Of a stretch of 64,000 bases of DNA, positions 9,410 to 16,866 are shown piece by piece. Origin of the DNA: Gracilimonas sp965227785 (GTDB lineage: Bacteria > Bacteroidota > Rhodothermia > Balneolales > Balneolaceae); assembly GCF_965227785.1 (NCBI RefSeq), contig NZ_OZ245785.1:1-64000 (forward strand). Direction: 5' to 3'. Positions within the stretch are counted from its first letter, which is position 1, and every line of letters begins with the position of its first letter. The notes under the pieces are model-generated. The model saw only the letters and a list, made by a program, of their open reading frames with translations, made no database searches and was not told the DNA's origin. Made by a program: the position numbers and the translations under genes.

Positions 9410-10393
9410 ATGGCTGAATTACAATTTAGAGAAGCGATAAAAGAGGCAATTGACGAGGAAATGGCCCGTGAAGAGAAAGTCTTCATTATGGGTGAGGAAG
9501 TTGCCGAATACAATGGAGCCTATAAAGCAACCGAAGGACTTTTAGACAAGTACGGCTATAAGCGGGTTATCGATACTCCCATTTCAGAGCTTGGTTTTGC
9601 CGGAATTGGTGTGGGCGCTGCTATGAATGGTCTTCGTCCTATTGTGGAGTTCATGACGTTCAACTTTGCAGTGCTTGCTGCCGACCAGATCATAAACCAT
9701 GCATCCAAGGCGGGGTATATGACGGGTGGCCAAATTGATATGCCTATCGTATTTCGTGGACCCAACGCCTCTGCCGGTCAGTTAGGAGCCACACACTCTG
9801 TGGCATACGATTCCATGTATGCTCATTTTCCGGGACTGAAAGTTATTTATACCTCCGAGCCCGATGATGCCAAAGGATTACTGAAATCTGCCATTCGAGA
9901 TGACAACCCGGTGTTGTTCATGGAATCGGAGCAGATGTATGGTATGAAAGGGGAAGTTTCTGATGAAGAGGATTACATCATCCCAATCGGAAAAGGTAAA
10001 ATTAAACGTGAAGGTAGTGACGTGACTGTTGTTGCTCACGGAAAGATGTATCACGTAGCCAAACAGGCAGCTGCACAGCTCGAGAAAGACGGAGTGGAGG
10101 TAGAGATCATCGATCCCCGTACCGTTAAACCCCTTGACCTGCCATTGATTGTGGAATCCATTAAAAAGACCAATCGATGTGTGGTGGTGGATGAAGCCCA
10201 TCCGTTTGCGGGATTTGCAGCCGAAATTGGGTTCTTGATTCAACGCGAAGCATTTGATTATTTAGATGCACCGGTACAGCGTGTTACCCTGCCGGATGTG
10301 AATGCTCCGTTCTCCAAGCCTTTGTTTGATGCCTGGCTGCCGGATGCCAAGCAGGTGATTGAGGCGGTAAACCAGGTTACGTACAGGAATTAG
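9410..10393 (+). CDS. pdhB: Pyruvate dehydrogenase E1 component, beta subunit
   Basis: The 327-residue protein matches transketolase-like E1beta subunits along its length. It starts with an IKEAIDEEMAREEKVFIMGEE-type segment and has SELGFAGIGVGAAMNG, the GGQIDMPIVFRGP strand, HSVAYDSMYAHFPGL and the C-terminal DPRTVKPLDL / VVVDEAHPFAGFAAEIGF transketolase C-domain. It pairs with the alpha subunit encoded just upstream. It could also act on branched-chain 2-oxo acids; the E1alpha motifs and the linked E2 favour pyruvate. Confidence 0.95.
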   Translation: MAELQFREAIKEAIDEEMAREEKVFIMGEEVAEYNGAYKATEGLLDKYGYKRVIDTPISELGFAGIGVGAAMNGLRPIVEFMTFNFAVLAADQIINHASKAGYMTGGQIDMPIVFRGPNASAGQLGATHSVAYDSMYAHFPGLKVIYTSEPDDAKGLLKSAIRDDNPVLFMESEQMYGMKGEVSDEEDYIIPIGKGKIKREGSDVTVVAHGKMYHVAKQAAAQLEKDGVEVEIIDPRTVKPLDLPLIVESIKKTNRCVVVDEAHPFAGFAAEIGFLIQREAFDYLDAPVQRVTLPDVNAPFSKPLFDAWLPDAKQVIEAVNQVTYRN

Positions 10394-10397
10394 TAAA

Positions 10398-10462
10398 TGT
10401 GAAAAGGCAAAGGTGAAAAGTTATTATTATACATTATCACCTTTCAATTTTGCCTTTTCACT
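10398..10462. repeat. Word-repeat stem-loop between E1beta and E2 genes
   Basis: GTGAAAAGGCAAAGGTGAAA on the left faces CACCTTTC and TGCCTTTTCAC on the right around an AT-only loop. The arms are themselves built from a repeated word (GGYGAAAAGG-like). It is the only member of this class lying between co-directional genes of one operon, and could attenuate transcription of E2 or protect mRNA ends. Confidence 0.7.
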
Positions 10463-10532
10463 ACAACACCCGTTACATTGGCGGTAGTAAAATTTAAAAA
10501 CAACTTACTCAACAGTTTAGATTAGAATAATT

Positions 10533-11789
10533 ATGGCGATTAAGATTGAAATGCCGAAGCTCAGCGATACCATGGAAGAAGGGGTGATCGCGTCATGGAA
10601 TGTAAGCGAAGGTGATAAGGTTTCAGCCGGCGATATTATTGCGGAAGTAGAAACTGACAAAGCTACCATGGAAGTGGAAGCCTTTGATGAAGGAACCGTC
10701 CTCAAAATTTTAGTTAATGAAGGCGATGCCGTTCCATTGGGTGGTTTGATGGCCGTACTGGGTGAGGAAGGAGAAGATATTTCAGATATTCTTGACGGTG
10801 TCGGTAGCGAATCCTCTTCAAAAGAAGAAGTAAAAGAATCGGCATCATCAGAGAATGAAGAAAGTACATCCGAAAGTTCTTCCGGGCTGACTTCGCCAAA
10901 ATCTGAGTCGTCAACAGACTCAACTTCTGATAACGGAAGAATCAAAGCTTCCCCGTTAGCCAGAAATATGGCTGAAGACAGAGGAATTGATTTAGGCAGA
11001 GTGGACGGTTCAGGTCCCGGTGGCAGAATTATCAAGGCAGATATTGAGAATTATAAGGAATCTGGACAACCCGCGGCAGCATCTGCTTCAGCAGCATCAT
11101 TCCAGAGCCTGGAAAGCCGCGAAGTGAAAGTTTCTCAGATGAGAAAAACCATCGCCCGTCGCTTGTCCGAAAGTAAGTTCAGTAATCCGCATTTCTACGA
11201 GACTATCGACATTGACATGAAGTCGGCTATTGCGGCCCGCAAGTCGGTAAATGAAGCGAATGATGTGAAAATCAGCTTCAACGATATTGTCGTGAAGGCT
11301 TGTGCTATTGCTCTTACACGTCACCAGGCGGTAAACAGCTCGTGGCATGGCGATGTAATCAAAGAGCACGGAGACGTTCATGTAGCGGTTGCTGTAGCCA
11401 TTGATGAAGGATTGATGACCCCGGTTATCCGGCACACAGACCAAAAAGGCCTGGCGCAGATTTCATCAGAAACCAAAGAGCTGGCCGGACTGGCACGCGA
11501 CCGTAAGCTACAGCCCGAGCAGATGGAAGGCAGTACCTTTACCATCAGTAACCTGGGGATGTTTGGTATTGAAGAATTCACAGCCATCATCAACCCGCCG
11601 AATGCATGTATTTTAGCGGTGGGAGCTATTCGTGACGTGCCCGTGGTTGAAAACGGCGAGGTGGTTCCCGGCAAACGCATGAAAGTTACGCTTTCCAGTG
11701 ATCACCGCATCGTGGACGGAGCTAAGGCAGCTGAATTCCTGAATACCGTGAAGAATCTGCTGGAAAATCCGCTTTCTATGCTGCTTTAA
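10533..11789 (+). CDS. pdhC: Dihydrolipoamide acetyltransferase (pyruvate dehydrogenase E2)
   Basis: The 418-residue protein has a single N-terminal lipoyl domain (about 1-77, lipoylated Lys43 in TDKATMEVEA), a Ser/Glu-rich flexible linker (about 85-130), a peripheral subunit-binding domain (about 134-170, ASPLARNMAEDRGID and GSGPGGRI) and the C-terminal catalytic domain with HRIVDG (His391, Asp395). It transfers the acetyl group to CoA and forms the core of the complex. A GC-rich terminator follows. One lipoyl domain is common for bacterial E2s of this type. Confidence 0.95.
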   Translation: MAIKIEMPKLSDTMEEGVIASWNVSEGDKVSAGDIIAEVETDKATMEVEAFDEGTVLKILVNEGDAVPLGGLMAVLGEEGEDISDILDGVGSESSSKEEVKESASSENEESTSESSSGLTSPKSESSTDSTSDNGRIKASPLARNMAEDRGIDLGRVDGSGPGGRIIKADIENYKESGQPAAASASAASFQSLESREVKVSQMRKTIARRLSESKFSNPHFYETIDIDMKSAIAARKSVNEANDVKISFNDIVVKACAIALTRHQAVNSSWHGDVIKEHGDVHVAVAVAIDEGLMTPVIRHTDQKGLAQISSETKELAGLARDRKLQPEQMEGSTFTISNLGMFGIEEFTAIINPPNACILAVGAIRDVPVVENGEVVPGKRMKVTLSSDHRIVDGAKAAEFLNTVKNLLENPLSMLL

Positions 11790-11816
11790 GCAAGTCTAAA
11801 TAGATAGATTAAAGAT

Positions 11817-11848
11817 AAAGCCCTGATCATTTGGTCAGGGCTTTTTTG
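11817..11848. terminator. Bidirectional intrinsic terminator
   Basis: AAAGCCCTGA pairs with TCAGGGCTTT around a short loop, with a T-tract on the plus side and an A-rich tract on the other. It sits between the convergent E2 gene and the outer-membrane protein gene and can serve both. Confidence 0.88.
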
Positions 11849-12526
11849 TTAGAAATAAACCGATAATCCAAAGCGGACTCCATTTCCGCTAAATGTAAAC
11901 GCTCTCTCATTAACAATCTGTTTAACCGTATTATCAGCTGGTTTATTCTTGTTGATGTTTTGAGTCTGTGTGTAACTCGCAGTAGCAGAAACTTGATATT
12001 CAGCGTGAAGGCTTATTGATGGATGAAGAAACCACTCTACTCCTGTATATCCTAATGCAGATAGCCCAATTGTATATTCTTTGTTGGTTCGTTTACTGTT
12101 GATCTCATCCATTTCTGTTTTTTGAAAACCAGCCTCAACTCCGGGACCAAAGCCATAGTAGAATTTAATTTCAGACTCAGGATTCACATAGTTCATCCAT
12201 GTGTAGCTAAAAGAGAGATTGTTATTGGAGTTAGTATTATTCCTTTCATTAGGATCATCTTCGAGTTCTGCACTTCTAAACTGTGAACCCAGACTTAATC
12301 CTAATCTATGTGCCCGGCTATTTGTGACTTGCTTTTTGTAAGAGAGTACTGATCCGGAAAAAGAAGACAATCTAAAATTGTTAGTAATCTGAAATTGAAG
12401 TGCACCGGAGCCTTTCTTGAGCGAGTGCCTTTCGGAAGGGTCTGTTTGTGCCTTTAGTTGCAAAGAGATTAACAGGAAAGAAAAAAGGAGGAAAAATTTC
12501 AGAGATTTTTTTTGAAACGGACTCAT
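11849..12526 (-). CDS. Predicted outer-membrane beta-barrel protein
   Basis: The 225-residue product has a long hydrophobic signal sequence (SLKFFLLFSFLLISLQ, cleavage near LKAQ|T) and amphipathic beta strands alternating with Asn-rich polar loops (ERNNTNSNNN, NINKNKPADN), ending in GLSVYF. This is the pattern of an outer-membrane barrel. No enzymatic motif is seen and I cannot name the family. Confidence 0.6.
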   Translation of the reverse strand: MSPFQKKSLKFFLLFSFLLISLQLKAQTDPSERHSLKKGSGALQFQITNNFRLSSFSGSVLSYKKQVTNSRAHRLGLSLGSQFRSAELEDDPNERNNTNSNNNLSFSYTWMNYVNPESEIKFYYGFGPGVEAGFQKTEMDEINSKRTNKEYTIGLSALGYTGVEWFLHPSISLHAEYQVSATASYTQTQNINKNKPADNTVKQIVNERAFTFSGNGVRFGLSVYF

Positions 12527-12710
12527 AAGACAATCGATAATTTGATGAGATTGAGGTTTAGAGTAAAAAGCTGAAGTTAAGTTACATATAGCATATTTAT
12601 GTTAATATTGCATTTAAAATAATAGTCAAGATATTCTCAGGATTACATTTTTATACAAACTTGTCAGAAATTATTCCGTAATTCGGTTCAACCCTTAACC
12701 AAAACAATTT

Positions 12711-13184
12711 ATGATGAAGCACTTTCTTTTTTTAATAGCTGTAGCTCTTCTGTTAACTGTCCCTGAATCAGCAAATGCCCAAACCCAGGATGTAAGAGAT
12801 GTTCAGGCTACTATTGAACAACTGTTTGACGGGATGAGGGCAAGTGACAGTGCCATGGTGGCCGATACGTTCACCAAAGATGCAATCATGAGGAGGGTGG
12901 CGAAAAATCAGGAAGGAGAGGTAATGGTTAATACCGGCAATCTGGCCTCTTTTTTAAAGGCTATTGGTTCTCCCAAAGAGCAAGTATGGGATGAACGCAT
13001 TGGAAGCTATGATATTAATATTGATGGCAACTTAGCCACTGTATGGACTCCTTTCGAATTTTATATTGGAGATAAATTTTCGCACTGTGGGGTGAATTCC
13101 TTTCAGCTGGTTAAGAAAGACGGTGACTGGAAAATATTCTTCATTGTGGATACCAGTCGTCAGTCGAATTGTGTAGAATCATAA
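12711..13184 (+). CDS. Secreted NTF2-like (SnoaL/DUF4440-type) protein
   Basis: The 157-residue protein has a signal peptide (cleavage near ANAQ|T) and an NTF2-like cone fold pattern: a helix with VQATIEQLFDGMRASDSAMVADTF, then DAIMRR, and a beta sheet with LATVWTPFEFYIGDKF and SFQLVKKDGDWKIFFIVDT. This resembles DUF4440/SnoaL-like proteins, which bind small ligands. It starts with two adjacent ATGs; the first is used here. The next gene, 24 bp downstream, encodes a second protein of the same general fold. Confidence 0.65.
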   Translation: MMKHFLFLIAVALLLTVPESANAQTQDVRDVQATIEQLFDGMRASDSAMVADTFTKDAIMRRVAKNQEGEVMVNTGNLASFLKAIGSPKEQVWDERIGSYDINIDGNLATVWTPFEFYIGDKFSHCGVNSFQLVKKDGDWKIFFIVDTSRQSNCVES

Positions 13185-13208
13185 TAGCTGAATGCTTAAA
13201 AAAACATC

Positions 13209-13736
13209 ATGAAAAAATTATATACCACACTACTTATTATACTGTTTGGAGTGCAATTTGCTGTTGCCCAGGTGAGTGAAGAACAACGCGCCAAAGATGT
13301 GGAAAGCATCGATAACCTGATCGAAGCTTTATATGCTTCTATTTCGGGGGAAAAGGGGGAAGCCAGAGATTGGGAGCGTTTCAGGAATTTAGTGATTCCG
13401 GAAGCCAGACTGATTCCGACAGGTCGAAATCAACAAGGAAAAAACGTTTATCAAGTGATGACTCCTGAGGAATTCATTGAGAACACAGATTCCTATTTTG
13501 TGGAAAATGGTTTTTATGAATACGAAATCCATCGCGAAGAGCACCATTACGGAAGGGTGGTTCACCTGTTTAGCACGTATGGCTCAAAGCGGAGTGAATC
13601 GGATGCCGAACCTTTTAATAAAGGGATAAACAGCATTCAGCTTTTTGATGACGGCGATCGCTGGTGGGTGGTTACCATTTACTGGTCGCATGAATCAGAA
13701 TTCAATCCCATCCCGGATAAATACAGCGGAATGTAA
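13209..13736 (+). CDS. Second secreted NTF2-like protein
   Basis: The 175-residue product has a signal peptide (cleavage near AVAQ|V), a helix with DVESIDNLIEALYASISG and strands ending in NSIQLFDDGDRWWVVTIYWSHE, matching the NTF2-like layout of its upstream neighbour with little identity. The two are likely co-transcribed and may be an old duplication. The stop codon abuts the stop codon of the convergent gene with no spacer, so transcripts of the two must overlap or end inside each other. Confidence 0.65.
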   Translation: MKKLYTTLLIILFGVQFAVAQVSEEQRAKDVESIDNLIEALYASISGEKGEARDWERFRNLVIPEARLIPTGRNQQGKNVYQVMTPEEFIENTDSYFVENGFYEYEIHREEHHYGRVVHLFSTYGSKRSESDAEPFNKGINSIQLFDDGDRWWVVTIYWSHESEFNPIPDKYSGM

Positions 13737-14039
13737 TCAGACTTCGTGAGATTCGAGGAGCCGGTCGATAAGTTCGGCTTTCTCCGGATCTACGTATTTA
13801 CCGTACGACATAATAAGTGTCCCCTTAACGCCGCTGTCAGATTTTATGGCATAGACAGTGGATTCACTGCCGGGGTCTGTTCCCTGGTCAAATTTGTGGG
13901 TTTCTTTAATGGAGAGATCATCAGTGGAGTACTCTACATCAAGCTCTTTACAGGTAATACAATCGTCTCCAAGTTCGAAGGTATGATCAAATCCCTTTTC
14001 TTTAAGTGATTCTACTGCATCGGCCAAGTCGTTATACAT
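13737..14039 (-). CDS. Small conserved Bacteroidota-type acidic protein
   Basis: The 100-residue acidic protein has the pattern LADAVESLKEKGFDHTFELGDDCITC followed by a STVYAIKSDSGVKGTLIMSYGKYVDPE segment. Proteins of this type are widespread in Bacteroidota and are often labelled phosphoribosylpyrophosphate synthetase in databases, but the length and lack of any PRPP-loop argue against that. Two cysteines in CITC may bind metal or be redox active. Function unknown. Confidence 0.65.
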   Translation of the reverse strand: MYNDLADAVESLKEKGFDHTFELGDDCITCKELDVEYSTDDLSIKETHKFDQGTDPGSESTVYAIKSDSGVKGTLIMSYGKYVDPEKAELIDRLLESHEV

Positions 14040-14115
14040 TATCTGGGGCTTTGTTAAAATTCACTCTTTCAACAAGCTTAACCCAAAGAATGTTTCGAGG
14101 CGGAGGTTTTCTTCC

Positions 14116-15012
14116 CTACTGGTTCAACATAAAATCATAGCAATAACGGGCAATGTCAGTAGAGGCTTCCAAGACGGCCTCACGATCAGGAGCATTTTTA
14201 GATAGAAAAACCAGGACGAATGCATCGCCATCCGGCATATAGATGATTCCTGAATCGTGATGGACGTTGGTAATCCATCCGGTTTTATGCGCTACAGGTG
14301 TATCTTCCGGAAGTTTAACCGGGAACATGTCGTTGTATTTCTGTTGCTTTAGTATGGATAGTATCTCTTGTTTAGATTCTTCCGTCAGTAAATTTCCCTT
14401 TGTAAGCTCCTCAAACATAACCCGAAGATCTTTTGGTGTGGTAGTGTTGCTTAATCCGGCTTCATACGCTTTTATGTCTTCCACACCGCGGAGCACTTCT
14501 ATACTGTCGGCTCCCATTTCCCGCATAGTGGCGGTCACTTTTTTAGCATCCAGATAATCGATTAACACGTTGGTAGCCAGATTACTGCTTCGGGTAATCA
14601 TTTCATATGCGAGATGGTATAGAGAAGCTTTCTTACCCAAAAGGGAGTACAAGTCCTGTTCGCTGTCTTCCGAAACAGACATGGTAAAGGTAGAGCTGTC
14701 AACGATGCTTACAAATTCATTGTGTACGGTGATGGAATCCTGAACTGAAAATTGACCTTGCTCAGCTTGTCGATAGAGTTCAATAATAACCGGAGTCTTC
14801 ATAGTACTTGCGGCATGGAATCGTTCATCCTCGTTGATGCCAATTTCCAGGTCAGGGTTATCGAGGCTTTTAAAGGAAATTCCAAAAGTGCCTTCAAGCT
14901 CAGAAAGTCTGGAGTTGATAAGGGTCTCCAGTTCGGGAAGGGTTTCAGGTTGTTGAGGATTGGAACAGGAAATGAAAAAACAAAAAAATAGTAAGTAAGA
15001 AATTGAGCGCAT
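14116..15012 (-). CDS. Class A beta-lactamase-like serine hydrolase lipoprotein
   Basis: The protein (298 residues) begins with a lipoprotein signal (FCFFISC, Cys16). It carries the serine beta-lactamase motifs: STMK (Ser69-Lys72), SSN (Ser142-Asn144, the SDN loop) and KTG (243-245). The region before TTTP reads RGVEDIKAYEAGLSN and lacks the usual ExxLN omega-loop spacing, so the deacylating Glu is not in its canonical context; true penicillinase activity is uncertain. It may instead be a related envelope hydrolase or a peptidase-like relative. Confidence 0.8.
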   Translation of the reverse strand: MRSISYLLFFCFFISCSNPQQPETLPELETLINSRLSELEGTFGISFKSLDNPDLEIGINEDERFHAASTMKTPVIIELYRQAEQGQFSVQDSITVHNEFVSIVDSSTFTMSVSEDSEQDLYSLLGKKASLYHLAYEMITRSSNLATNVLIDYLDAKKVTATMREMGADSIEVLRGVEDIKAYEAGLSNTTTPKDLRVMFEELTKGNLLTEESKQEILSILKQQKYNDMFPVKLPEDTPVAHKTGWITNVHHDSGIIYMPDGDAFVLVFLSKNAPDREAVLEASTDIARYCYDFMLNQ

Positions 15013-15063
15013 TGTGGGTGTTTATTTTAGGAATGAGCCTGTAAATACAGAAAGTAGGGATAT

Positions 15064-15096
15064 AAAAAAAGCCGCTTGTTGAAGCGGCTTTTTTTG
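15064..15096 (-). terminator. Intrinsic terminator of the Hc1-like gene
   Basis: AAGCCGCTT and AAGCGGCTT form a tight stem around a GTTG loop, flanked by seven A on one side and eight T on the other. It lies 20 bp past the stop of the histone-like gene and, given the symmetry, may also stop plus-strand transcription. Confidence 0.88.
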
Positions 15097-15116
15097 AAAA
15101 ACATAGAGCTATAAAA

Positions 15117-15293
15117 TTAGCCTTTGTTTTTGATGTCCTGAATCTCAAGACGGATCTCCTGAGCTAATTTTTTTAATTCCTGAAGGCCTTTACGCGCACG
15201 TGTACCCGCTGCTTTGTTGCCCTTGTCGTAGAATTTTTCCATTTCTACAGTGGTTTCTTCTACGAGGTTTTTGATTTCTTCAACTCTACTCAT
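15117..15293 (-). CDS. Histone H1-like (Hc1 family) DNA-binding protein
   Basis: A 58-residue protein beginning MSRVEEIKNLVEE and containing FYDKGNKAAGTRARKGLQEL, with a Lys-rich end. It matches the short Hc1/histone H1-like proteins of Bacteroidota (PF07432), which bind DNA and may compact the nucleoid. It is mostly helical, with the basic patch KAAGTRARKG at residues 27-36. It has its own promoter-like sequence and a strong terminator, so it is a monocistronic and probably highly expressed gene. Confidence 0.88.
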   Translation of the reverse strand: MSRVEEIKNLVEETTVEMEKFYDKGNKAAGTRARKGLQELKKLAQEIRLEIQDIKNKG

Positions 15294-15351
15294 TATGTAG
15301 CTCCGTTAAATTATTAATTAGTTAAAAATTTTCTGTTTTCAGAAAGTGCGT

Positions 15352-15383
15352 TGAAGCTATTCAATCGGGGATATCGAGTCAAA
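15352..15383 (-). promoter_or_regulatory. Bacteroidota-type promoter of the Hc1-like gene
   Basis: On the minus strand TTTG (-33 element) is followed after 20 bp by TAGCTTCA, close to the TAnnTTTG -7 element of Bacteroidota sigma-A promoters. It would give a leader of about 50 nt before the ATG at 15293. Confidence 0.4.
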
Positions 15384-15426
15384 TTAAAAAGTGCATTTTT
15401 AGTATAAAATTTAAACTTTTTTTGAA

Positions 15427-16071
15427 TCACTCAATTTTCGTCACCTTTTTAAGGGAGGGCCAGTTGGCAAAATCGGTAGCAGTGGTCAGTTTTACGGGGT
15501 AATCAAAATTACGGAATTCATCAGGGAGCGTGGTTTCTGCAAATCCGGCCGGTAAACTGCTCCAGGAGAGTTTTTCTTTGGTTTCTGAAATAAGGATTTC
15601 ATCTTTCTCATTTTTTGAGAACAAAAGAATATCAGCATTATCCAGTTCAGCAGAAATTGACCGGCTGAATTCCGGCAAGGGGACATACAGGGGAGCTCCA
15701 TCATGCTCTACAAGACTTGAAATCAACAAATTGGGAGTGGTATGGTGAGCATCAAAAGCTTCTTTATTGAGCAAGATATCATCTCCGCGTTTAGTGATTA
15801 ACCCTTTCTGGAACCCATGAATCCCGATGGTGGGAATTCCCTGATCTGCAAACAGCCCCACCAATCGTTTGTTGAGGTCTTTAATGGCCCGCAGACGCGC
15901 GTCTTCTCTCATCATGCCTGTTTGTATGAGCCGGTCGGTGTAGGGGCTGTCACCGTGAATTACGACCCCCTTACGGTCCCCAAGCTTTGCCAGTGACTTG
16001 GCAAAAGCGGTGAGGAAAACAGTATTCTCCAGGTGTTCGTGATCAAGTACTGCGATAAAGTTAATGGGCAT
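15427..16071 (-). CDS. Protein with distant similarity to amino-acid kinases
   Basis: The 214-residue protein has a stretch (about 22-95) reading FAKSLAKLGDRKGVVIHGD, then DLNKRLVGLFADQGIPTIGIHG, whose spacing recalls the VHGGG ... NK.LV..L...G..A.GL.G pattern of acetylglutamate kinase. The N-terminal KxGG phosphate loop and the ATP-site motifs of that family are absent or unrecognisable, so catalysis is doubtful. It may be a degenerate, non-catalytic amino-acid-kinase-fold protein. The call rests on pattern only. Confidence 0.4.
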   Translation of the reverse strand: MPINFIAVLDHEHLENTVFLTAFAKSLAKLGDRKGVVIHGDSPYTDRLIQTGMMREDARLRAIKDLNKRLVGLFADQGIPTIGIHGFQKGLITKRGDDILLNKEAFDAHHTTPNLLISSLVEHDGAPLYVPLPEFSRSISAELDNADILLFSKNEKDEILISETKEKLSWSSLPAGFAETTLPDEFRNFDYPVKLTTATDFANWPSLKKVTKIE

Positions 16072-16160
16072 AAATTAGGTTGGTTTTAAAAGCTTGAAAT
16101 TAGCTATTCATACTATCGATGACTAACCGGTTTCATAAGATTTCCATTTACAGTCTGCTA

Positions 16161-16865
16161 TTATCTCTTAAGAGCAGAAGATTTAAAGCTAAAGGGGAGA
16201 AGGTCGAGGGTAAGGTGTTCAGACTGTGTCCCATCAGAATGATGAAGAATAATATCATGATAAGGAAGCAGCTCGGAGATCACCTGACGGCAAGCGCCGC
16301 ACGGACTACTGATTTCCCCTTTCCGGGTGTGAACTTCCAGGCGGGTAAACTCGGTATATCCTGCTACAAAGGCTTTGGAGATAGCTACTCTTTCTGCACA
16401 GATGCCGTGTGTCCAGGCACTGACTTCCACATTCACTCCTTCGAAATACCCATCTTCTGTAAATAGAATGGCGGAAACCGGGAAATCAGAATTGGGAGCA
16501 ACGGCCTTATCCAGCAGGGATTTTAACCGGGAAAGTACATCAAGATTTTCTTGCGAAGCGTTGTATAAATCTTCAAGATCTTCAACCGGGGGATCTTTGG
16601 TTTCTATGATCTCCAGATTGAATTCGCCGACCCAATAATCCAATTGTTCTGATGATGAATCCTGAATATAAATTTTAGCCGGAATCTCACCTTCACTCAG
16701 GCAAATAGCACAGGCAGCCTGAACGGCCGGTATGGTGAGGGGATAAGAAATATTTTCAATCCTGACCCCGGCATAGTATTTCCCGGATTTACTTTCTACA
16801 ACACACGCTTCCTTATCAGAAGAATAGGGGACATAAGAATTTTCGTAAAGTGGTTTCCAGCTCAT
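16161..16865 (-). CDS. cdd: Two-domain cytidine deaminase with inactive N-terminal domain
   Basis: The 234-residue protein holds two cytidine-deaminase folds. The C-terminal one (about 105-225) has the active site: CAE (157-159) and PCGAC (zinc Cys189 and Cys192). The N-terminal one (about 8-90) keeps the GVRIENISYPLTI strand-helix, but its CAER is replaced by PAVQ (46-49), so it has lost the zinc Cys and catalytic Glu. The enzyme would deaminate cytidine/deoxycytidine to uridine. E. coli Cdd also has an active and a broken domain, but in the opposite order. It lies one base downstream of the GH3-fusion gene and is probably co-transcribed with it. Confidence 0.9.
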   Translation of the reverse strand: MSWKPLYENSYVPYSSDKEACVVESKSGKYYAGVRIENISYPLTIPAVQAACAICLSEGEIPAKIYIQDSSSEQLDYWVGEFNLEIIETKDPPVEDLEDLYNASQENLDVLSRLKSLLDKAVAPNSDFPVSAILFTEDGYFEGVNVEVSAWTHGICAERVAISKAFVAGYTEFTRLEVHTRKGEISSPCGACRQVISELLPYHDIILHHSDGTQSEHLTLDLLPFSFKSSALKR

Positions 16866-16866
16866 A

